Assembly: GCA_029560515.1 (NCBI GenBank)
Contig: JAKQKT010000220.1
Location: forward strand, 1-40,545
From: Pseudomonadota bacterium
GTDB lineage: Bacteria; Pseudomonadota; Gammaproteobacteria; Xanthomonadales; Xanthomonadaceae
Direction of reading: 5' to 3'
Length of the DNA stretch: 40,545 nucleotides
Shown: piece after piece, positions 28,801-35,401 of the stretch
How the letters are laid out: every line of letters starts with the position of its first letter
How positions within the stretch are numbered: the first letter of the stretch is position 1
Notes under the pieces: model-generated
Told to the model about the DNA's origin: nothing
Databases searched by the model: none
What the model saw: only the letters and a program-made list of their open reading frames with translations
Position numbers and translations under genes: made by a program

Positions 28801-30498
28801 AAGTATCGTCAGGCTTGCCTTGTTAGTATCCGGATCGAAACTCATGCGCGCATGAATATCGGCGCGACTGGTACCGCCTTCATACTGGAAGCTGCGACCA
28901 TCTCCGCTGAATGCGTGATCACTGAGCACGGGACGTTCGGCGAGAATTGCAGGGGAAGGAATGAATACCCGCAGTTTCAAATCGACATCATTCAATGCAT
29001 TGAAATTGGGACGCTCGTAATCGCTAGCTCTCGAAACGACCGCCATGCCCTGTGATCGGGTATTACTCGAACGCAACGATACCGGCGCCTCGCCAAAGGC
29101 CAATGAAACACCCAGCGCACTGGCCTTGGAGGTGATCCAGGCAATTTTCGCATCGGTGATGCGACAGCCCATATTGGTCGTATCGGTAGAGCCACCTACA
29201 TGGATGCCGACACAGCTGACATAAAGTTGATCACCGCTGCCGAGAACTTGATAGACCGGTGAACCGCTGGCACCCATCAGGGTTTGAATATCGTATTCGA
29301 AGGTTTCATCTTGCAGGATGCGGACATGTCCGCCATGCAAATGCTGTTTGTTGGTATCGATGGTACGGTTGACCAGACGGTGAATCAGTTCCTTGCCGCG
29401 CGATTCCATCGAATAACCGCAAACCACCACGCCTTCCACTGTCGATTGACGCAGTTCTTCCAGCGAGAAATATTGGCCGTGCGGTGCGGCATTCGGCACC
29501 TTGATGATGGCGAAATCAAAATCGTGATTGGCGCCGGTATAGCTTTCATGCGAACGCCATTGACTGGACGATACGGTAAAACGACCGAACGGTTCGCTGC
29601 TCGCACCGTTTTTCCCGGGAACAAAAGTCAGACTGCTAGAGCCTGCAACAACATGTGCGGCCGTCAGCAATAAATTAGGGCCGATATAAAACGCGCTGCC
29701 GATTTCCTCGTCGCTATCGGCCGTGCGCACTTGGCAAATCGCGCTATGTGGAAAAGCCCCCGTATCTTCGACGCCGACGAACCAAGCCACGCTTCCGGCC
29801 AGGAAACCCAACTGGTCACGCAAAGCCTGCAGCGTATTATTGGAGCGATAAAAGGGTTGCAGCAGGACATCCTGTGCCTTCGAAACTGCCGGCGGGTTCT
29901 TCCATAATTTGCTGGAGAAACCATCGTCGTATTCCAGACCGGCAGCGACTGCTGCATTATTTTCAGGTGCAGCGGAATTCGGATTGGGTGCCGGGGCAGA
30001 AACGGCGGGTGGTGGCTGACTGGATGCGGCAAGAGCATCACCGCCCCATTCCAGACTGGTATCGGCACCATTACCCACGTTGCCGTAGGCATTGCCATTG
30101 CCGGTTTTTGCATTCGTGCGACGTAGACCGCGTTCGGTCAATGCGCCGAGGCTCACATACATATTGCCCTCGCTGGGCGACTGCACGAAATCCGGTTTCG
30201 AGCGATTGCTTTCGGTGTAGGTCGCGAGGCCAAAATACAATTTTTGCTGACCGACAAAGTTCGATAACACTTCCGGCGGCACCAGATAAACCGCTTCACC
30301 GCGACGCGCCCTGAGTGCGCCATTCACGCGACTGGAAAAAAAATTCCGTTTGTTTCGGCGCCCCCTGTTTTCACTTCGAAACAAGGCGGGGTCTGCGGCA
30401 ATACCTACTTCATAAAGCGGGCTTTCGGTGCGGATGGTAAATCCGAGCACGCTAAAGCGATCATCGATAGCCTCACGGTTGGCACGAATAACAGGCAT
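25879..30498 (-). CDS. Operon gene 2a: multi-domain protease (trypsin-like + DUF3238-like + YiiX/NlpC-P60-like + two C39/C70-like peptidase domains)
   Basis: 1539 aa; LLTAAHVV / DFDFAIIKV / GASGSPV (trypsin triad); GDIIVSTARHPVSYL..SHAMIYVG..FYCSELVFAAFE (permuted papain fold); VPYLPQSSTGSCWAAAAAM..GGGHIRVVIGL..VYLYDPWPG and VPLIPQTDKNSCWAAAMAML..MPHAVVLAGI..VRVLNPWDT (two Cys-His-Asp/Asn peptidase-like units). Confidence 0.93.
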   Translation of the reverse strand: MPVIRANREAIDDRFSVLGFTIRTESPLYEVGIAADPALFRSENRGRRNKRNFFSSRVNGALRARRGEAVYLVPPEVLSNFVGQQKLYFGLATYTESNRSKPDFVQSPSEGNMYVSLGALTERGLRRTNAKTGNGNAYGNVGNGADTSLEWGGDALAASSQPPPAVSAPAPNPNSAAPENNAAVAAGLEYDDGFSSKLWKNPPAVSKAQDVLLQPFYRSNNTLQALRDQLGFLAGSVAWFVGVEDTGAFPHSAICQVRTADSDEEIGSAFYIGPNLLLTAAHVVAGSSSLTFVPGKNGASSEPFGRFTVSSSQWRSHESYTGANHDFDFAIIKVPNAAPHGQYFSLEELRQSTVEGVVVCGYSMESRGKELIHRLVNRTIDTNKQHLHGGHVRILQDETFEYDIQTLMGASGSPVYQVLGSGDQLYVSCVGIHVGGSTDTTNMGCRITDAKIAWITSKASALGVSLAFGEAPVSLRSSNTRSQGMAVVSRASDYERPNFNALNDVDLKLRVFIPSPAILAERPVLSDHAFSGDGRSFQYEGGTSRADIHARMSFDPDTNKASLTILDQHWGESKEYRIEDTVAVSGKPGWYRNIREGAQHIDQATLSRSDSNLSAGMGGDSFNGIISVAERSYYAGFHVDGGLPLLTLTFNINANLYVHVRRNGDRMEARVVGSHDGFPAYEIYANQTRLYSYDPISAGSDPTALFGTGDWDQQADTSYVDIGPATQWRMIPVHVNGMSQAQEIPLDPGVGGQSIDVSALQVGDIIVSTARHPVSYLIRGGTVSSISHAMIYVGNGNIVEAVGSGVREVPLATAIDDAILAVAYRHSAITASQAQTAASFARAQVGRPYNYAGVAGVANRILHPILSRVGDAIANRMGFHRDEARSFYCSELVFAAFEQAGAPLVASSAGTSTPSDIVDLSRNIVSYVGHLKAEDTPFGIPFSLPMSNALGGPGFSVYWDDVPYLPQSSTGSCWAAAAAMIVGWRDRISISDQSIAAEVPAFNAYIAGLQANQRPALASTWNLVPEPPASYTIEAWRDMLETYGPLWVAGMWSASGGGHIRVVIGLESDGNADGSGTTVYLYDPWPGSAGRIKMPFTQFLQLYEGRFTNSTGYYQMQILHAESAAGRATTTSAPFAMAQSLKQIQQRQQSNLAVVPARAAAYSGSLASMDSDHDVPLIPQTDKNSCWAAAMAMLLSFRRNASYEPETLANEVGRSLMTSYGWDMLAAVRDRYGFQTIEVPSNSSLYFQPRQWAEWLNAYGPLWVVIVGMPHAVVLAGIRGDLDQPDSVQVRVLNPWDTRVSFDNDPVVFNPRNNGYADWLSFNRFAKDFGTMAESDYGRWRVLHLPASGATSQGLSSAMSQRVSQRATPPRPVSPLNIGNDSAARHEPIEPSRVPGTTMYRVRGQSGRVTYMLEQLEGFKSTDTSPAIVAPLVPQQIVLDAWPRLNQDPVPLPLMLRFASDGSRVGDIRIEPIGGDAASLPYDVDISAMILDGSNASTTVAAINVRIDYLYRASDGEHCASTELTLYGHGRHAMNSSWK

Positions 30499-30507
30499 GT
30501 CAGTCTC

Positions 30508-30822
30508 CTAACGAATTTTTTTATCAAGCGTTTCCGGTCCCACTGCCGAATTTTCTTCTGTCGGCGGAAAATCCTGGATTGAGGGGCTTTCGATGGTTTC
30601 CGACATTTGTTCCCAGAACCTTTCACGCCAATCAATTCCTATTTCTTCCAATCGCGGCTTCATGAATTCAACAATGGCATTGAGCTCTCGAAAATAAATC
30701 TTCTTGCCGGAACCCACCTGTTCGATCACGCCGCGCCACTCACGAGCCGACGCTGCATCAGAACCCGACTCGAGCCAGACGCGTACGATGAAAGAAGCGG
30801 TTCGATCCTCTAACAGCGCCAT
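30508..30822 (-). CDS. Operon gene 1: small uncharacterised protein
   Basis: 104 aa; TASFIVRVWLESGSDAASAREWRGVIEQVGSGKKIYFRELNAIVEFMKPRLEE; 9 bp upstream of the multi-protease gene. Confidence 0.8.
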   Translation of the reverse strand: MALLEDRTASFIVRVWLESGSDAASAREWRGVIEQVGSGKKIYFRELNAIVEFMKPRLEEIGIDWRERFWEQMSETIESPSIQDFPPTEENSAVGPETLDKKIR

Positions 30823-30875
30823 GACAAGACCAATTTCTGCTCACTGGGGCGACATTGCGCGCGCCATGTCTCCAC

Positions 30876-30905
30876 TCGGTCACCGCTGCATCACGCTTGC
30901 ATCAC
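30876..30905 (-). promoter_or_regulatory. Candidate SARP operator: direct repeats with 11-bp periodicity
   Basis: Plus strand TCGGTCAC-cgc-TGCATCAC-gct-TGCATCAC. The two perfect 8-mers start at 30887 and 30898 (11 bp apart); the third, degenerate copy starts at 30876. Located about 55-85 bp upstream of the first operon ATG. Confidence 0.5.
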
Positions 30906-30987
30906 CGATAACTATTTGGCCGAATTGCCGATCGTGATGCGTTTATGCTGGCCATTGCCGGCATGCGCCGTGCTAATTCGATTCCAT

Positions 30988-31012
30988 AAAAAAAGCCCCG
31001 CGATTGCGGGGC
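30988..31012 (-). terminator. Rho-independent terminator of the BTAD regulator gene
   Basis: Minus strand gccccgcaatcgcggggctttttttat: GC stem followed by a T7 tract. Confidence 0.9.
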
Positions 31013-31039
31013 CGTGCTTACATGCTCGTGTACTTTAAT

Positions 31040-31981
31040 TCATGAATTGAATTCGGGGCCGGAGAAGCTGTACGCAAGATGCTGGTCTGCCAGTGCAAGA
31101 CAATGCCGGGCCGCCTTGATATGTTCATAGGCGGGCTGCTGTGCAATATCCGTGCAGATGGCCGGTGATTCCATCATTGCAATTCGCTCGCTTGAAGTTG
31201 CTGATGGCGCGACATTGCTGGCAATCGCCGTATCCACGATTTGCCTGTAGAGCTCGGTGGTTTCACGCATCGGTTGAATCGCCAGTTCGGCGCGCAGCAG
31301 GGAACGGCATTTTTCGAACTGCAACAAAGCATGCGCACGCTGGCCGTTCTGCAGAAAGTAGCGCATCAGCTCGCGATGAATGTCTTCACGCAACATGTCG
31401 ATATCAAGAATCTTCTGCGCATGACGGATGGCCGATTCGAAATCATTTCGAAGGGCACTGACGCGCATCAGCCGACCGAGTGCATTGAGATAAATCCTGC
31501 GCAATCGCTCCCGTTCGTGCAATGCCCACTGCTCGGCATTGTCGACCAGCAAATCTGCCTTGTACAAGGCGATAGCCGAATTCAACCGAGCGATATCGTC
31601 GGCATCCGTCAATTCAAGCGATTTCCCCAATGCCGGACTGGCCAGCGACTGGAATTCGACAACATCCAGCCGAACGACATTTTCTGCCAGGCCTATCGCG
31701 CCACGATGGTCCGAACGGATAAATTCATTGGCCTTGCATGTCGAGCGTTCGATGGCCGAACGCAAACGCCAGAGCGCAGTATTCAGCGAACCCGAGGAAC
31801 CGCCACGATCACTTTCACCCCAGATGATTTGCAACAGTTCCGTCCTGGTAAAACTTCGACCGACTCCCAGAGCCAAAACCGCAAGCAGCGCCCGGCTTCT
31901 GGGCGGAATCTCGATGACTTCGCTATCAGCCTTTCCAACAAGCTCGACCAGCAAGGAGCCAAATAAGGATACGGAAAGCAT
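31040..31981 (-). CDS. SARP/BTAD-domain transcriptional regulator
   Basis: 313 aa; N-terminal OmpR-like winged helix (PPRSRALLAVLALGVGRSFTRTELLQIIWGE...LNTALWRLRSAIE), then BTAD (AEQWALHERERLRRIYLNALGRLMRV...DMLREDIHRELMRYFLQNGQRAHALLQFEKCRSLLRAELAIQPMRETTELYRQI). Confidence 0.92.
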   Translation of the reverse strand: MLSVSLFGSLLVELVGKADSEVIEIPPRSRALLAVLALGVGRSFTRTELLQIIWGESDRGGSSGSLNTALWRLRSAIERSTCKANEFIRSDHRGAIGLAENVVRLDVVEFQSLASPALGKSLELTDADDIARLNSAIALYKADLLVDNAEQWALHERERLRRIYLNALGRLMRVSALRNDFESAIRHAQKILDIDMLREDIHRELMRYFLQNGQRAHALLQFEKCRSLLRAELAIQPMRETTELYRQIVDTAIASNVAPSATSSERIAMMESPAICTDIAQQPAYEHIKAARHCLALADQHLAYSFSGPEFNS

Positions 31982-32234
31982 GCGGCCCTCACTTCGACAC
32001 TGTATCGGGGGGACGCTACCAGCCTCCTGTTACATGAAGGCGACAGCGTTCAAACAGTTGCCACGTTCAGCACTGCATCGCAGCGATCAATGCCTGAAGG
32101 CATCAATAAATTGAAGGGGCAAAAGTTAGCACGCAAAACGGAAAATAAAACGGCCAAGACATCCAGAAATCAGTGGAAATGCGATATCAACGGCATTTCA
32201 ATGCCGAAAGAAATTCGTAAGATTTTTGTACGCA

Positions 32235-33314
32235 TCAATGCGATTTTGCGGTGTGCGCGATATTGGCGATATCTGCCATCTGCATGTGAATGCGCTGCCT
32301 GAATTCCATATCGTTTTGCAGAAAGAATTTTCTGGCTTCGCGACCCAGTCTTGTTGCATGTTCTGTGCTCATGAGGAGCGCGCGTTCAATCGTGGCTTCG
32401 AGTTGTGCCTCTGCGACGTGATAACAGGTGGCAAGATTCTGCCGGCTGGTTCTGTCATACCCCACGAGCAATCCTCGTTCGGCCGTCACCAATTCATTCA
32501 TCGGAGGCGCATCGGTGGTAATCACCACGGCCTGCATGCTCATCGCTTCCATCAGGTAATGTCCGAAACCCTCGGTGTCGGATATGCAAAGATGAAACTG
32601 ATGCTGATTTTGCATCAATTTCAATTCGGCATCGTCGAGGTAACGCAACACGTGACGGATATTGTGCGTGTTGGCATCGCACTCAGCCTTGTTGGGATGC
32701 TGCACAATAGTCAGCAGTGGCCAATGCGGATGTTTGCGCCATAGTGCGATCAGGCTTTCAGTCCCCTTGTTTGAACTCTTGCCCGCCAGATGGAAAAAGC
32801 CAGCCTCTCTAACCACTTCGGGCAGCCAACGGTCTTCGCTGCTGAATCCGGTATAGCGGGTCTTGCAGCCGAGTCCGGAAAAAATGGTTTCGGCATGACG
32901 TGTTTTTACCAAAACAAAATCAAGATCCCTCAGATATGGCAACCACTTGGGCAATGTCCATTCCGGATTTGGCATCAACACATTGAGCTTCGCACTGCCA
33001 AACAAGGAAGGATGCAGCCTTTCCAGAAAGATATTGATGGAGGGCGTAACGGCACTTTGTTGGATCGCTATTCGCTGGAGCCATTTGCCGACTTTGTTTG
33101 TCTTGAAACGGTTTTGCATGACGCGGAAAAAACCTGATTTCAAGGCAGCAGTCAGCAGTTCGGCGTCTTTCACCAGACCGGCTCCGTTATCCTGCGTGAT
33201 GATGCGGATATCCGTCATGTTTTTGCTATGCATGAATAATCCGTCCTGGGTATTGTTCACTGCTGTTTCATTCACCAAGAAACCGTGGCTTGCTTGATGC
33301 TGCCGACATTGCAT
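32235..33314 (-). CDS. Glycosyltransferase (GT4-like)
   Basis: 359 aa; FHLCISDTEGFGHYLMEAMSMQAVVITTDAPPMNELV. Confidence 0.75.
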   Translation of the reverse strand: MQCRQHQASHGFLVNETAVNNTQDGLFMHSKNMTDIRIITQDNGAGLVKDAELLTAALKSGFFRVMQNRFKTNKVGKWLQRIAIQQSAVTPSINIFLERLHPSLFGSAKLNVLMPNPEWTLPKWLPYLRDLDFVLVKTRHAETIFSGLGCKTRYTGFSSEDRWLPEVVREAGFFHLAGKSSNKGTESLIALWRKHPHWPLLTIVQHPNKAECDANTHNIRHVLRYLDDAELKLMQNQHQFHLCISDTEGFGHYLMEAMSMQAVVITTDAPPMNELVTAERGLLVGYDRTSRQNLATCYHVAEAQLEATIERALLMSTEHATRLGREARKFFLQNDMEFRQRIHMQMADIANIAHTAKSH

Positions 33315-33406
33315 CAGTTCAATCTAGCAAACCGAAGCTTAACGAACAGCCCTCAACAGCCACCCGCATTGGAACTTTCAGGCAGCAGAAAGTTCTGGGG
33401 TAGCCG

Positions 33407-34720
33407 CTATTTGCGATCCGCCATGATCGCTTCCACCGCATCGATCGTCTTCGGCACCTTGTCGCTCAGAACCTGAGGGCCTTTATTGGTGATGAATATG
33501 TCGTCCTCGATTCGAATGCCGATGCCCTGGTATTTTTCCGGCACGCCTTTTGTTCCAGGCGGAATGTACAGCCCGGGCTCGATAGTGAATACCATCCCCG
33601 CTTCGAGTTCGCGAAAATCGCCGGCAATCTTGTATTCGCCGACATCATGCACATCCAGACCCAGCCAATGGCCGGTTTTATGCATATAGAATTTCTTGTA
33701 TTCGCCGGAGACCAGATTCTGTTTCACATTCCCTTTCAGCAACCCGAGTGACAGCAAACCTTCAGTGAGAACTTCAACGGCAGCTTCGTGGCCTGCAATC
33801 CAGGCTTGGCCGATTTGCGCTTTCGACAAGGCGGCCATCTGTGCATCGAGTACGATCTGATAGAGCGCGCGCTGTTCCTTGGAATAACGACCATTGACCG
33901 GCCAAGTCCGCGTGATATCGGATGCGTAATAATCGTATTCGGCGCCGGCATCGCATAACAATAAATCGCCATCATTCAAGCGCGCATTGTTCGCGCGATA
34001 ATGCAATACACAAGCATTGGCGCCGCTGCCGACAATCGGTTCGTAAGAAGCGGTGGCATTGTTTTTCTTGTAGCAATATTGCAGCGCCGCCTCGATTTCA
34101 TATTCATGCAGCCCCGGGCGTGTGGCATGCATGGCAGCGACTTGTGCCTGTGCGGCAATATCGGCCGAACGCTGCATCAACCTGATTTCATCTTTGCTTT
34201 TGAAGAGGCGGCATTCATGCAGCAAATGGCCTAGTTCGAGAAATTCGTGTGGCGGCTCTGCACCCATCCGCATATGCGCGCGGACACGGTTGAGCCAACC
34301 GATCAATTTCAGATCAAATTCCTTGTCGCGGCCGAAATGGTAATAAACACGACGGCGACCTTCGAGCAAGCCGGGCAAGATTTCATCGAGATCATCAATG
34401 GAATAGGCATCGTCCATGCCCAGTGTTTCTACCGAACCTTCGGGACCGATTCTCGGACCATCCCAGGCCTCCCGCTCGGGATTGCGCTCGCGACAGAACA
34501 ACAAATTTTCACCATGCTTGCGGCCCGGCACCATCACCAGCACGGCTTCGGGTTCGGCAAAACCGGTCAGATACCAGAAATCGGAATCCTGCCGGTAGGG
34601 ATAGTGAGTGTCATTGCTGCGAATGCGTTCGGGAGCCGACGGCAAGATGATAATGGCGTCGTCCGAGGCCATACGCATCAGTTGTTTGCGACGCTTGGCG
34701 AATTCTTTTTGAGAGATCAT
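33407..34720 (-). CDS. pepP: Xaa-Pro aminopeptidase
   Basis: MISQKEFAKRRKQLMRMASDDAIIILPSAPERIRSNDTHYPYRQDSDFWYLTGF; LLCDAGAEYDYYASDITRTWPVNGRYS; HKTGHWLGLDVHDVG; FTIEPGLYIP. Start at 34720 preferred over 34777. Confidence 0.95.
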   Translation of the reverse strand: MISQKEFAKRRKQLMRMASDDAIIILPSAPERIRSNDTHYPYRQDSDFWYLTGFAEPEAVLVMVPGRKHGENLLFCRERNPEREAWDGPRIGPEGSVETLGMDDAYSIDDLDEILPGLLEGRRRVYYHFGRDKEFDLKLIGWLNRVRAHMRMGAEPPHEFLELGHLLHECRLFKSKDEIRLMQRSADIAAQAQVAAMHATRPGLHEYEIEAALQYCYKKNNATASYEPIVGSGANACVLHYRANNARLNDGDLLLCDAGAEYDYYASDITRTWPVNGRYSKEQRALYQIVLDAQMAALSKAQIGQAWIAGHEAAVEVLTEGLLSLGLLKGNVKQNLVSGEYKKFYMHKTGHWLGLDVHDVGEYKIAGDFRELEAGMVFTIEPGLYIPPGTKGVPEKYQGIGIRIEDDIFITNKGPQVLSDKVPKTIDAVEAIMADRK

Positions 34721-34733
34721 GTTTTCGCTACGA

Positions 34734-35285
34734 TTAATGTAATTTTCGACGATGGCGAGGGCCCAGCACGCAGTCACTATGCAGCAGCATGGCGGCTACG
34801 CGAACAAATTCGGAAACTTCCTCGAAGGCTTCCTCGTCGCTGTCTGCATCTTCATAACTCAATTCGCTGGCCGCGATCCGTCCCAAATCGGTCAAGGCAT
34901 CCTGGGTTTCTTCCGACATGCGTTTTACATCGGCGCCCGACAGGCCAACACCACCAAGAAATCCACGACACCAGGCCAGCAAGGCGTCGCCGCGCTCGGC
35001 CACCGGTGCATCGCTATCAGGCAAGAGCAGATCGAATTCAAACTCTTCCGATGCCAGACCCGCACAAGTGGCCTCATACAATTGCGCCAGATCGGTGCCT
35101 GGCTCCACTTCATGCACGGCATCGTCGCTCAATACCAGGCTAAGCCAGTTTTCTGCATTTGCCTGTCCGCCGCCACACAGGTAACCACAAAGACCGCCAT
35201 GCAGCTCGGGAGCTTCAACCCCCAGCGAATTCATCAGCGGCGATTGCGCCAGAGTGGCATATAAGGGAAGTACCGGCTGATTCAT
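34734..35285 (-). CDS. ygfB: UPF0149 (YgfB/YecA) family protein
   Basis: LHGGLCGYLCGG, LLAWCRGFLGGVGLSG; adjacent to pepP as in other gammaproteobacteria. Confidence 0.88.
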   Translation of the reverse strand: MNQPVLPLYATLAQSPLMNSLGVEAPELHGGLCGYLCGGGQANAENWLSLVLSDDAVHEVEPGTDLAQLYEATCAGLASEEFEFDLLLPDSDAPVAERGDALLAWCRGFLGGVGLSGADVKRMSEETQDALTDLGRIAASELSYEDADSDEEAFEEVSEFVRVAAMLLHSDCVLGPRHRRKLH

Positions 35286-35401
35286 ACACAAAACCCTGAA
35301 AGGCAGGCGCTCATTCTAGCAAGTGCGCGAAACGTCTTGTGACATTGTGCCTCCGCCCACTACACTGGCAGGCGGGGAAACATTCGAGAGAGGCCTGATC
35401 G

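Noticed and set aside
14278-30822. Prophage or contractile injection system interpretation
   Set aside because: No terminase, capsid, sheath, baseplate, spike or AAA+ assembly ATPase recognisable; the repeated families do not show tail-tube or sheath motifs by eye.
30876-30940. CRISPR-like short repeats
   Set aside because: Repeats are 8 bp with 3-bp spacing; no repeat-spacer architecture and no cas genes in the window.
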